From contig CAMPIO010000138.1 of assembly GCA_946886405.1 (NCBI GenBank), forward strand, positions 1-6,966: DNA of 6,966 nucleotides, given 5' to 3'. A model generated the notes under the pieces. It worked only from the letters and a program-made list of their open reading frames with translations, was not told the origin of the DNA and made no database searches. Origin of the DNA: an uncultured Pseudoxanthomonas sp. GTDB lineage: Bacteria > Pseudomonadota > Gammaproteobacteria > Xanthomonadales > Xanthomonadaceae. The position numbers were made by a program, and so were the translations under genes. This document shows positions 1-6,966 of the stretch, piece after piece. Within the stretch, counting starts at the first letter, position 1. Every line of letters begins with the position of its first letter.

Positions 1-29
1 ACGTCGCTCCTACAGGGATCCCCAACAGA

Positions 30-55
30 AAAACGCCCCGCATGCGGGGCGTTTT
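30..55. terminator. Palindromic rho-independent terminator, probably bidirectional
   Basis: These 26 bases form a perfect inverted repeat centred between 42 and 43. Four A, a GC-rich arm (CGCCCCGC), a short CATG centre, the complementary arm and four T follow in order. Because the A tract of one strand is the T tract of the other, it can end transcripts from both sides. On the minus strand it lies 22 bases past the maeB stop codon. On the plus strand the T run continues as TTTTATTT, a good terminator tail for a convergent gene that would lie left of the window. That neighbour is inferred and not seen. Bases 1-29 hold nothing else recognisable. Confidence 0.9.
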
Positions 56-77
56 ATTTCCGGTCACCGCAGGCCGA

Positions 78-2375
78 TCAACCCGGTCCGTTGCGCTCGG
101 CCTCGCGCTGCAGACGGATCTGCGCATCGACCGCGGCGATGGCGGTCATGTTGATCACCCGGCGCGGGGTGGCGCTGGTGGTCAGGATGTGCACCGGCTT
201 CGAAATGCCCATCAGGATCGGGCCGATCGCCACGCCATCGGTCACCACACGCACCATGTTGTAGGCGATGTTGGCCGCGTCCAGGTTGGGCATGACGAAC
301 AGGTTCGCGCGGCCCGACAGCGTGCTGCCCGGCATCATGCGGCTGCGCAGCACCTCGTCCCACGCGGTGTCGCCCTGCATCTCGCCGTCGACGTTGAGGT
401 CGGGCTTTCGCTTCAACAACAGCTCGCGCACCTTGCGCATCTTGATCGAGCCCGGCGTCTCATGGCTGCCGAAGTTCGAGTGCGACAGCAGCGCGATGCG
501 CGGCTCGATGCCGAACAGCTTCAGCCGGTACGCGGCCTGCAGCGTGGCTTCGGCGATCTGCTCGGCGGTCGGGTCGTCCTGCACGTGCGTGTCCAGGAAG
601 AAGTACGCGCCCTGGTTGTTGATCACGCCGGTCATCGCCGACGTCGACTGCACGCCCGGGTCCAGCGGGATCATGCTGCGCACATAGCCCAGCTTCTTGT
701 GGAAGCGGCCAACGATGCCGGTGATCATCGCGTCGGCTTCGCCGCGCGCCACCATCACCGCAGCGATCAGCGTGGGCCGCGAGCGCATCAGGTTCTTCGC
801 CGCCGACGGCGTCACGCCACGACGCGAGGTCAGCGCGTGGTAGTGCTGCCAGTAGTCGTTGAAGCGCGGGTCGTCGTCCTGGTTGGTAATCTCGAAGTCG
901 ACACCGGCGCGCATGCGCAGGCTCAGGCGCTGGATGCGCGCGTCGATGACGTCGGGGCGGCCGATCAGCACCGGGAAGGCGAGGCCTTCGTCGATCACCG
1001 TCTGCACGGCGCGCAGCACGGTTTCTTCTTCACCCTCCGCGTAGACCACGCGCTTCTTGTCGGCGCGCGCACGGTCGTAGACCGGCTTCATCATCAGGCT
1101 GGTGCGGTAGACGAACTGGCCCAGCTTCTCGCGGTAGGCCCACATGTCGGCGATCGGGCGCAGCGCGACACCACTGTCCATCGCCGCCTGCGCCACGGCC
1201 GCCGCCACTTCCACCAGCAGGCGCGGGTCGAACGGACGCGGAATCAGGTATTCGGGGCCGAAGCACGGCACATCGTCGCCGTAGGCACTGCCGAGGTCGG
1301 AGGCCTCGCGCCGCGCCAGCTTGGCGATGGCGTGTACGCAGGCGACCTTCATGTCCTCGTTGATGACCGTGGCGCCCACGTCCAGGGCGCCGCGGAAGAT
1401 GTACGGGAAGCAGAGCGCGTTGTTGACCTGGTTCGGGTAGTCGCTGCGGCCGGTGCCGATGATGACGTCCGGGCGCACGGCCTTGGCGTCGGCCGGCGAG
1501 ATTTCGGGGTTCGGGTTGGCCAGCGCCAGGATGACGGGATTGTCCGCCATCGTCGCGACCATCTCCGGCTTGAGGATGCCGCCGGCCGACAGGCCCAGGA
1601 AGATGTCCGCGCCGTCGACGATCTCGGCCAGCGAGCGCTTGGCGGTGTCGCGCGCATAACGCGCCTTGTCCGGATCCAGGTTGGGACGACCGGTATAGAT
1701 GACGCCGTCGCGATCGAAGGCCAGGATGTTCTCCGGCTTCAGGCCCAGCGCGACCAGCATGTCGAGGCACGCGATGCCGGCTGCACCGGCGCCGCTGGTG
1801 GCCAGCTTCACGTCGCCGATCTTCTTGCCGATCACTTCCAGCGCGTTGACCACCGCCGCGCCGACGATGATCGCGGTGCCGTGCTGGTCGTCGTGGAAGA
1901 CCGGGATCTTCATCCGCTCGCGCAGTTTGCGCTCGACGATGAAGCATTCCGGTGCCTTGATGTCCTCGAGGTTGATGCCGCCGAAGGTCGGCTCGAGCGA
2001 GGCGATGATGTCGACCAGCTTGTCGGGGTCGTGCTCGTTGATCTCGATGTCGAACACGTCGATGCCGGCGAACTTCTGGAACAGCACGCCCTTGCCTTCC
2101 ATCACCGGTTTGCCGGCCAGCGCACCGATGTTGCCCAGGCCGAGCACGGCGGTGCCGTTGGTGACCACGGCCACCAGGTTGCCGCGCGCGGTGAGCTCGC
2201 TGGCCGCGTTCGGATCCTCGACGATCGCTTCGCAGGCGTAGGCAACGCCCGGCGAATATGCCAAGGCCAAGTCACGCTGGGTGAGCATCGGCTTGGTCGG
2301 TGCGACCTTGATCTTGCCGGGCGGTGACAGGCGGTGGTATTCCAGCGCGGCCTGCTTGAAATCGTCGTTCGTCAT
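78..2375 (-). CDS. maeB: NADP-dependent malic enzyme, MaeB type (malic enzyme + phosphotransacetylase-like domain)
   Basis: This 765-residue cytosolic enzyme oxidatively decarboxylates L-malate to pyruvate and CO2, reducing NADP+, and so links the TCA cycle to pyruvate and supplies NADPH. Residues ~1-430 are the malic enzyme module. Visible there are Tyr40 in [10 protein letters not shown] (proton donor), Lys95 in MEGKGVLF (general base), Glu137/Asp138 in NLEDIK and Asp163 in FHDDQHGT (metal ligands), a Rossmann loop SGAGAAG at 194-200, and LANPNPEI at 285-292. Residues ~430-765 form a phosphotransacetylase-like domain, with [13 protein letters not shown] at 631-643 and [12 protein letters not shown] at 695-706. 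In characterised MaeB proteins this domain is regulatory (acetyl-CoA inhibition) and not catalytic; that is family knowledge, not read here. Length and the N-terminus ([14 protein letters not shown], then PGKI) match the family, so the ATG at 2375 is preferred although its Shine-Dalgarno is weak (AGG 13 bases upstream). The ORF is intact. A 112-base gap upstream and a terminator downstream suggest a single-gene transcript. Confidence 0.97.
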   Translation of the reverse strand: MTNDDFKQAALEYHRLSPPGKIKVAPTKPMLTQRDLALAYSPGVAYACEAIVEDPNAASELTARGNLVAVVTNGTAVLGLGNIGALAGKPVMEGKGVLFQKFAGIDVFDIEINEHDPDKLVDIIASLEPTFGGINLEDIKAPECFIVERKLRERMKIPVFHDDQHGTAIIVGAAVVNALEVIGKKIGDVKLATSGAGAAGIACLDMLVALGLKPENILAFDRDGVIYTGRPNLDPDKARYARDTAKRSLAEIVDGADIFLGLSAGGILKPEMVATMADNPVILALANPNPEISPADAKAVRPDVIIGTGRSDYPNQVNNALCFPYIFRGALDVGATVINEDMKVACVHAIAKLARREASDLGSAYGDDVPCFGPEYLIPRPFDPRLLVEVAAAVAQAAMDSGVALRPIADMWAYREKLGQFVYRTSLMMKPVYDRARADKKRVVYAEGEEETVLRAVQTVIDEGLAFPVLIGRPDVIDARIQRLSLRMRAGVDFEITNQDDDPRFNDYWQHYHALTSRRGVTPSAAKNLMRSRPTLIAAVMVARGEADAMITGIVGRFHKKLGYVRSMIPLDPGVQSTSAMTGVINNQGAYFFLDTHVQDDPTAEQIAEATLQAAYRLKLFGIEPRIALLSHSNFGSHETPGSIKMRKVRELLLKRKPDLNVDGEMQGDTAWDEVLRSRMMPGSTLSGRANLFVMPNLDAANIAYNMVRVVTDGVAIGPILMGISKPVHILTTSATPRRVINMTAIAAVDAQIRLQREAERNGPG

Positions 2376-2414
2376 TGCGGAAACGGTGCCTGTGGTGAAG
2401 GCGGGGGAGCGCCA

Positions 2415-2420
2415 ATTCTA
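2415..2420 (-). promoter_or_regulatory. Possible -10 element of the maeB promoter (TAGAAT)
   Basis: On the minus strand TAGAAT lies 39 bases upstream of the maeB ATG and matches the sigma-70 -10 consensus TATAAT at five of six positions. It sits in one of the few AT-containing spots of a very GC-rich gap. The position fits a transcript leader of roughly 30 bases. No convincing -35 box is found 16-18 bases upstream, where the sequence is GC-rich (GTCCGG), so the call rests on the -10 match and location only. The same gap contains a 10-base palindrome CCCCGCGGGG at 2427-2436 just upstream of the -10. No terminator with a T run follows the hydrolase gene, so maeB may also receive read-through. 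Confidence 0.35.
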
Positions 2421-2487
2421 CCCCTTCCCCGCGGGGGCCGGACCGGGCCATTGCGGCGCTGCATCACGCTGCGCACATGCCTCGGAC

Positions 2488-3786
2488 TCAGGGCGCGAGG
2501 AAGCGGCAGTCCTCGCGCGTGCGCGATGTCTTCACGCAGATGGCCTGGAACGCATCGGGCGCGGGACGTGTGCCGGTATCCAGCCACTGCTCGAGCACCC
2601 GCAATGCGCTGACGTACGTGGTGTCCCGCAGGCGGCTGTGGTCGCTCTCGTCGGTGAGCGCCTGCAACAGCAGGTCGCTGCGCCCCGCCGCCTCCACGGT
2701 CGCTGCATAGATCGCCTCGGCCTCGTATGACACCGTCGGATCATGACGTGCGTGCACGGTGACCGTGGGCAGCACGATCAGGCCGGACAGGTCGGCGTCG
2801 TAGGCGAGCGCCGCGACGGCCACAGGATCGGCGGTGAAACGTTCGATGCCGGCATTCAGCGCGGTGTCGTCGCGCGAGCCGCGATACACCGTCCCGCTGT
2901 TGTCGAACGGATTGCGTCCGCCGAGCCGCTTCTGCACCACATCCTGGAAATGGAACGTGCCCCACGCGAGGTGTGCCACCAACTGCCGCTCGGCCACGCC
3001 GGTGACGGCGAGGATGTCGCGCAGGTTCGCGGCCTGCGCCGGTGTGCGCTTTGCCGCCGGCAGGTCGACGCCGGTGCAGGCGTCCACGCGCTTGCGCAGG
3101 TCGTCGCGCGTCATCTTCGTACCCGCAGGCAACCCTTGCCAGACCGGATACTGCGCCTCCTCGGCGGCAGGATGGTTGCGGCAGTAGTACTGGTAGACCG
3201 CGCGCAGGTCGGCACGGAAGCCGTAGCCCCGCGTGCCGCCGGAGAGCAGGCCGTTGGTGGTCAACACGCCGTCGTAGTGCGGGCGCCCGTCGATGTCGAG
3301 GGCGTACAGTTCCGCGGCCTTCGCCGCCACGTTGCCGCCCCACGACTGGCCATGCAGCAGCGTGCGCTCCGGACGTCCGAAGCGCGACCAGAACAGGTGG
3401 CGACTGAGATCCACGTCGGCCGCCGCCATGCGCACGCCATAGCCACCACGGCGGTAGGTGCTGCCGATCCACGCGTAGCCACGGCGCACCATCACTGCGA
3501 AACGGTCCAGGTCTTCAGCGGAATCACCCGCCTCCGGGGCGCCGAGCCGAGGCCCGCCGTGCGCATGCACGATCAGCCGGCGGTTCCACGTCTTCGGCAT
3601 CGCCACCAGCAACCAGGCGCCGTTCGCGTCCTGCGCTTCCTGGCAATCGACCCCCGGGCCGACCGAGGCAGGACAGGCGACGGGCGCGAACACGGCCTCT
3701 GCATCGGCCGCCGCCGCGCCGCCTGGCAGCGCGGTGGCGACCAGCATGGCGAGCGCAGCGGGGATGCAGGGGCGGCTCAGGCGCAT
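2488..3786 (-). CDS. Exported alpha/beta-hydrolase (serine hydrolase) in operon with the TonB-dependent receptor
   Basis: A 432-residue secreted serine hydrolase, probably periplasmic or outer-surface. Residues 1-27 look like a Sec signal peptide: MRLSR, a hydrophobic stretch, then an Ala-rich cleavage region. Alpha/beta-hydrolase marks are clear: HGGP at 76-79 (oxyanion-hole type), nucleophile elbow GQSWG with Ser148, probable acid Asp349 in ARHDPTV, and probable catalytic His383 in ESDHSRL. About 200 residues separate the Ser from the Asp, more than in a minimal fold, implying a large cap over the active site. The mature part has six Cys (38, 49, 202, 237, 417, 427), an even number consistent with disulfides outside the cytoplasm. 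An upstream in-frame start at 3873 would add 29 residues inside the receptor gene and bury the signal peptide, so the ATG at 3786 is chosen; it has GAGGAAA about 10 bases upstream. It begins 13 bases after the receptor stop. Substrate is unknown: an esterase or a peptidase of the prolyl-peptidase-like group are both possible. I do not recognise the exact family. Confidence 0.9.
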   Translation of the reverse strand: MRLSRPCIPAALAMLVATALPGGAAAADAEAVFAPVACPASVGPGVDCQEAQDANGAWLLVAMPKTWNRRLIVHAHGGPRLGAPEAGDSAEDLDRFAVMVRRGYAWIGSTYRRGGYGVRMAAADVDLSRHLFWSRFGRPERTLLHGQSWGGNVAAKAAELYALDIDGRPHYDGVLTTNGLLSGGTRGYGFRADLRAVYQYYCRNHPAAEEAQYPVWQGLPAGTKMTRDDLRKRVDACTGVDLPAAKRTPAQAANLRDILAVTGVAERQLVAHLAWGTFHFQDVVQKRLGGRNPFDNSGTVYRGSRDDTALNAGIERFTADPVAVAALAYDADLSGLIVLPTVTVHARHDPTVSYEAEAIYAATVEAAGRSDLLLQALTDESDHSRLRDTTYVSALRVLEQWLDTGTRPAPDAFQAICVKTSRTREDCRFLAP

Positions 3787-3794
3787 CGCGACGG

Positions 3795-3801
3795 TTTCCT
3801 C
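3795..3801 (-). promoter_or_regulatory. Shine-Dalgarno of the hydrolase gene, overlapping the receptor stop codon
   Basis: The minus strand reads TGAGGAAACCGTCGCGATG across the junction. The receptor stop TGA supplies the first bases of GAGGAAA, a good Shine-Dalgarno ending about ten bases before the hydrolase ATG. This decides the start at 3786 over the in-frame upstream start at 3873. It also implies that ribosomes finishing the receptor can reinitiate on the hydrolase, so the two genes are probably translationally coupled on one message. Confidence 0.75.
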
Positions 3802-6800
3802 AGAACGACCGGCTGATGTTGACGTACCAGTAACGGCCCCACGGATTGTGCAGCGAACCGCGGTAGCCGCCATCGGCCAGCGACGGGCCTTCGTCGGTCA
3901 GGTCGCGCACGCCCAGGCGCACGGCGGTGCCATCGGCAAAGCGGTACTGGCCATACAGATTGTGCGTCAGCCGCTGGTCGACCACCCACGGATCACCCGA
4001 GATGCCGAGCAGCTGCGGCTGTTCGAACGAGCTCATGTACTGCGCCGAGTACCCCACGCGCCACGCCGCCTTGTTCCAGGTCAGCGAACCGCTGGCGCGC
4101 CATTCCGGGCGACCGTTCTGGCCGATCAGCTGCGAGGAATCGGGCAGCGGCGTCAGCGGATCGATGGTGCCCGCCGCACGCGCGGCGTACAGCGCGTTGA
4201 CGATATCGCCCGGATCGCGGGTGAATTCCAGCAGGCGGGTCGCGTTGAGGTTGACCGAGAACGATCCGAAGCGCGTGCGCCGCAGCGCCCAGTCCACGCC
4301 GAAGTCCAGGCCGCCCGCCGTCTGCGGCTGCAGGTTGATGAAGCGGTCGTTGATGGCGATGACGCGACCCACGGGATCGATCCCGGTACCGGCGAACGCG
4401 TCGATGTCCTCCTGCGTCGGCGCCTCGCGCACCACCAGCGGATTGCTGCCGCCGCCCACGCGCGCCAAGTAGTCCACCGTCAGCGCGGTCTGCGCACCCA
4501 GCAGGCCGACGATCTGCTCCTGCTTGATCTTCCAGCGGTCGACGGTGAAGGTGAAGCTGCCGAAGCGGTCGGGGATAAAGGTCGGCTGGAACACCACGCC
4601 GAACGAGGTGTTGGTGCTTTCTTCCGGCTCGAGATCCGGGTTGCCGGCGACCAGCAGCGACGCGCCAGCGGTGTTCTGACCGCAGGCGCTGAACGACGCG
4701 ATGCGGCCGGCGCGCAGATCGGCTTCACAGCGGATGTGGTCCACGCCGCTGGCGAGGCGCGCGTACTGCGTGGCGTTGGTCTGCTCCAGGTTCGGTGCGC
4801 GGAAGCCTTCCGAGTAGGAACCGCGCAGGCGCAGGCCTTCCACCAGGTCCCACGCCAGCGCGACCTTCGGCTTGGCGACGGAACCGAAGTCGGAGTAGTG
4901 CTCGTAGCGGCCGGCCAGCTGCATGTCCAGGCGATGCACCAGCGGGATGCCCATGTCTTCCGACACCAGCGGCACGGCGAATTCGACATAGGCCGACCCC
5001 ACGTTGCGCGAGCCGCGCGTGTCCGGATTCGGACTGACCGCCGCCACGTTGCTGAGGTTGGTCTCGCCGGTCACCATGTCGGTGAAGGTGTAGGTGCCAT
5101 CGAGGTTGGCGTCGCGATCGTCGCGCTGCGTCTCGCGGCGCGCTTCCGCACCGAAGGCCATGCCGACGCTGCCGGCGGGCAGCGAGAACAGGTCGCCACG
5201 GCTCATCTTGAAATCCGCCATCGTCAGCGTGGTGCGTGACTCGCGCACCAGGTCGAACACGATGCCGTCGATGGCCGCCTGCGAACTCGGCGAGCAGTCG
5301 CCATAGGTCGGCGTGGACACGCAGCCGCCACTGAACGGGTTGTAGGCATCCGGCGTGGCGAGCGCCAACTGCTGCTGCAACAGCGTCATGTTGATGTTGG
5401 GCGAACGATCCTCGGCTTCGGCTTCGGAATACAGCAGCGCCGTTTCCCAGTTCCAGCCGTTCCACTCGCCACGCAGGCCGGCGAGGAAGCGCGCCTGGTA
5501 GTTCTCCACGCGCACGCGCTGGAAGCCGGTGTCGACGTAGCGGTAGTTGCTCATCTGCACCGGCAGGCCGGCGGCGGGCACGTTGGTCAGGCCCGGCAGG
5601 CGGTTCGGATTCGGCGAGCCATCGGGCAGCGTGGCCGCGCCGAAGGGATTCCAGTAGTTGGTCGCCGGGATCCACAGGCTGTTGAGGTTCACTACCGGCG
5701 GCTGCGTGGCTTCGCTGACCGCGTGGTAGAAACCGACTTCGCCGAAGGCCTCGACGTTGTCGCCGATGTCGTAATGACCGGTCAGGAACAGGTTGATGCG
5801 CTCCACCGACGGCCGCACGCTGGTGCCGTGGCGCGTGTCGTAGCGCATCTCGCGGTTGGTGGTGTTGAAGTTGTGGTTGCCGCTGGCCAGGCACAGATCG
5901 TTGCCGAGGCTGACGCCGCAGCCGAAGCTCGACGGCTGCACGCGGAACGCGCCCGCCGTGTTCGTCACAGCCGTGCCGTTGGAACGGATCACCGCGCGCG
6001 GACCTACCGTGAGGCGTGCCCACGGCGTGTGCGAGGACCGACCATCCAGAGCGGCCAGGCCTGCGAAATCCGGATAGTCGGCGAAAAGCGCACGCAGGTC
6101 GTCGGTCGCGGTGAAGTCCTGGTCGTCCGCCATCAGCTCGGAGCGGTCGACGTAGTTCAGGAACATCGAAACATTGCCGCGATCATAGTTGTGCCCGGCG
6201 AACAGGTTCACTTCGAACTCGTTCATGCCGGTGCCTTCGGCACCGCCGTAGCGCGTACTGGCGCTGACGCCGTCGAAGTCGGTCTGCAGCACCGTGTTCA
6301 CCACGCCGGCCACCGCGTCGGCGCCGTAGATCGCGGCCGCGCCGTCCAGCAGGATTTCCATGCGGTCCAGGCCCGACACCGGGATCGCGTTGGAATTGAA
6401 ACTCTGCACCGGCACCGTGCCGGTGTCGGACGTGCCCTGGCTGGTCGGGTGCTGCACCAGCCGGCGGCCGTTGAGCAGCACCAGCGTGTTGCCGACGCCC
6501 AGCGAACGCAGGTTGACCGAATTGACGTCGCCGCGCGCCGCGTTGCTGGTCTGCGGGTTGTTGGACGCATCGAACAGCACGTCGCCCATCTGCGGGATGG
6601 TGCGCATCAGCTCGTCGCCGGAAATCGCGCCGGCGGCATCGATCTGCTCGGCACCGACCACCATGACCGGCAGCGCGTCGGTGGTGGACGCGCCCTGGAT
6701 GTGCGAGCCGACCACGACGACCTTGTCGAGCGTGGTGGTCTCTTCGGCCGCTGCCGACTGCGCGACCGGCGCATCCGGCGGCGCCGCATCCTGCGCTGCG

Positions 6801-6886
6801 GCGGCATGGATCACCGCCAGCAAGGCCAGCGTCAGGCGTTCCTCATCGGCGCCCGGCGCGAGGGCGGCCGCCTCTACACCCGCCAC
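3800..6886 (-). CDS. TonB-dependent outer-membrane receptor (N-terminus uncertain)
   Basis: An outer-membrane beta-barrel transporter, energised by TonB-ExbB-ExbD, of ~1028 residues as read from a GTG at 6886. In order: an Ala-rich signal-like segment LTLALLAVIHAAAAQ at 18-32; a TonB-box-like stretch TLDKVVVVGS at 52-61; a plug domain at ~65-205 with VNLRSLGVGNTLVLLNGRR (124-142) and LDRMEILLDGAAAIYGADAV (173-192); then a barrel to residue 1028. The barrel has the typical GSYSEGFRAPNLEQ (689-702) and GNPDLEPEES (748-757), and ends in WYVNISRSF, with the terminal Phe used for outer-membrane insertion. Three close Cys pairs (323/332, 522/531, 720/735) may be disulfide-closed surface loops. No N-terminal signalling (STN) domain is recognised, so sigma/anti-sigma control is not suggested. 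The ligand is unknown; Xanthomonadaceae carry many such receptors for plant and polymer breakdown products as well as iron chelates. The start is doubtful: the GTG gives an acidic leader, lacks a Shine-Dalgarno, and the frame is open beyond it to the window edge. Confidence 0.93.
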   Translation of the reverse strand: MAGVEAAALAPGADEERLTLALLAVIHAAAAQDAAPPDAPVAQSAAAEETTTLDKVVVVGSHIQGASTTDALPVMVVGAEQIDAAGAISGDELMRTIPQMGDVLFDASNNPQTSNAARGDVNSVNLRSLGVGNTLVLLNGRRLVQHPTSQGTSDTGTVPVQSFNSNAIPVSGLDRMEILLDGAAAIYGADAVAGVVNTVLQTDFDGVSASTRYGGAEGTGMNEFEVNLFAGHNYDRGNVSMFLNYVDRSELMADDQDFTATDDLRALFADYPDFAGLAALDGRSSHTPWARLTVGPRAVIRSNGTAVTNTAGAFRVQPSSFGCGVSLGNDLCLASGNHNFNTTNREMRYDTRHGTSVRPSVERINLFLTGHYDIGDNVEAFGEVGFYHAVSEATQPPVVNLNSLWIPATNYWNPFGAATLPDGSPNPNRLPGLTNVPAAGLPVQMSNYRYVDTGFQRVRVENYQARFLAGLRGEWNGWNWETALLYSEAEAEDRSPNINMTLLQQQLALATPDAYNPFSGGCVSTPTYGDCSPSSQAAIDGIVFDLVRESRTTLTMADFKMSRGDLFSLPAGSVGMAFGAEARRETQRDDRDANLDGTYTFTDMVTGETNLSNVAAVSPNPDTRGSRNVGSAYVEFAVPLVSEDMGIPLVHRLDMQLAGRYEHYSDFGSVAKPKVALAWDLVEGLRLRGSYSEGFRAPNLEQTNATQYARLASGVDHIRCEADLRAGRIASFSACGQNTAGASLLVAGNPDLEPEESTNTSFGVVFQPTFIPDRFGSFTFTVDRWKIKQEQIVGLLGAQTALTVDYLARVGGGSNPLVVREAPTQEDIDAFAGTGIDPVGRVIAINDRFINLQPQTAGGLDFGVDWALRRTRFGSFSVNLNATRLLEFTRDPGDIVNALYAARAAGTIDPLTPLPDSSQLIGQNGRPEWRASGSLTWNKAAWRVGYSAQYMSSFEQPQLLGISGDPWVVDQRLTHNLYGQYRFADGTAVRLGVRDLTDEGPSLADGGYRGSLHNPWGRYWYVNISRSF
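6831..6846 (-). other. Probable displaced true start of the receptor (ATG in the wrong frame)
   Basis: On the minus strand ATG at 6846 reads ATG AGG AAC GCC TGA, stopping after four codons (MRNA). One extra base around 6835-6838 would give MRNA followed directly by LTLALLAVIHAAAAQ, a normal Sec signal peptide with a basic start, hydrophobic core and Ala-rich cleavage site. That is a much better receptor N-terminus than the in-frame acidic leader from the GTG at 6886. The observation is direct. Whether it is a sequencing error, a real mutation or coincidence is inference. No clear Shine-Dalgarno precedes the ATG. Confidence 0.4.
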
Positions 6887-6966
6887 GCCGGACCGGGACC
6901 GGACGCCCTGGAGCGGACGGAAGGTCCAGCTGGTCTGGGGCAGCGTTCCTGTGCCGTATCCGGCGG
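6887..6966 (-). other. Edge region upstream of the receptor, no assignable gene
   Basis: These 80 bases hold no recognisable gene start, promoter or RNA. In the receptor frame there is no stop codon up to the edge; the translation ends in PQTSWTFRPLQGVRSRSG and uses mostly G/C at third positions. It could therefore be the tail of another coding segment, part of a longer receptor, or chance openness of GC-rich DNA. A six-base unit GGACCG (plus strand) is repeated two and a half times at 6890-6904. I do not recognise any protein family here. Confidence 0.3.

Noticed and set aside
42..2327. A 761-codon plus-strand open frame covering nearly all of maeB
   Set aside because: It is fully antisense to a convincing MaeB protein. 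Its translation is rich in Arg, His, Val and Asp with no recognisable domain, as expected when a high-GC3 gene is read backwards, and it would begin inside the terminator.
2427..2450. GC-rich inverted repeat between the hydrolase and maeB as a terminator
   Set aside because: The palindrome CCCCGCGGGG is short, has almost no loop and is not followed by a T run on the minus strand.
2743..3816. A 357-codon plus-strand open frame antisense to the hydrolase
   Set aside because: It is opposite the hydrolase with its clear signal peptide and catalytic motifs, and its own translation has no domain-like features.
3787..3873. Longer hydrolase start at 3873
   Set aside because: It would overlap the receptor end and place 29 polar residues before an obvious signal peptide, while the ATG at 3786 has a good Shine-Dalgarno.
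3734..5239. A 501-codon plus-strand open frame antisense to the receptor
   Set aside because: It shows the same antisense-shadow composition (Arg/Ala/His/Gln rich, no motifs) and lies wholly opposite well-conserved receptor barrel motifs.
6806..6966. Plus-strand frame from an ATG at 6806 running off the right edge
   Set aside because: It is antisense to the receptor signal region, has no ribosome binding site and no recognisable protein features.

Overview
The window is GC-rich DNA (roughly two thirds G+C by eye) with three long genes, all on the minus strand and tightly packed. The protein style suggests a gammaproteobacterium of the Xanthomonadaceae/Lysobacteraceae type (Xanthomonas, Stenotrophomonas, Lysobacter, Pseudoxanthomonas and relatives). 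The clues are a large TonB-dependent receptor with an LDKVVVVGS-type TonB box region, a long MaeB malic enzyme, and very high G/C at third codon positions. The genus assignment is inference.

Layout in the direction of transcription (right to left): (1) about 80 bases at the right edge hold no assignable gene, although the receptor reading frame stays open to the edge. (2) A ~1028-residue TonB-dependent outer-membrane receptor occupies 3800-6886. (3) A 432-residue exported alpha/beta hydrolase (2488-3786) follows after 13 bases, with its Shine-Dalgarno lying on the receptor stop codon, so the two form an operon. (4) A 112-base gap carries a possible promoter. (5) maeB (78-2375) encodes the multidomain NADP-dependent malic enzyme. 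(6) A perfectly palindromic, probably bidirectional rho-independent terminator lies at 30-55.

Functionally there are two units. The receptor-hydrolase pair looks like a nutrient-acquisition module: a periplasmic or secreted serine hydrolase cleaves an ester- or amide-linked compound that the receptor binds or imports. The substrate cannot be read from the sequence. maeB is a central-metabolism gene (malate to pyruvate with NADPH production) with its own likely promoter and terminator, and it need not be related to the pair.

The most notable oddity is the N-terminus of the receptor. The annotated frame reaches its signal-peptide core only through an acidic leader from a GTG codon. One base added near 6835-6838 would instead join a nearby ATG to a textbook signal peptide, which suggests a frameshift or a sequencing error. 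No RNA genes, insertion sequences, CRISPR arrays or clearly novel systems were seen. Several very long plus-strand reading frames are antisense shadows of these genes.
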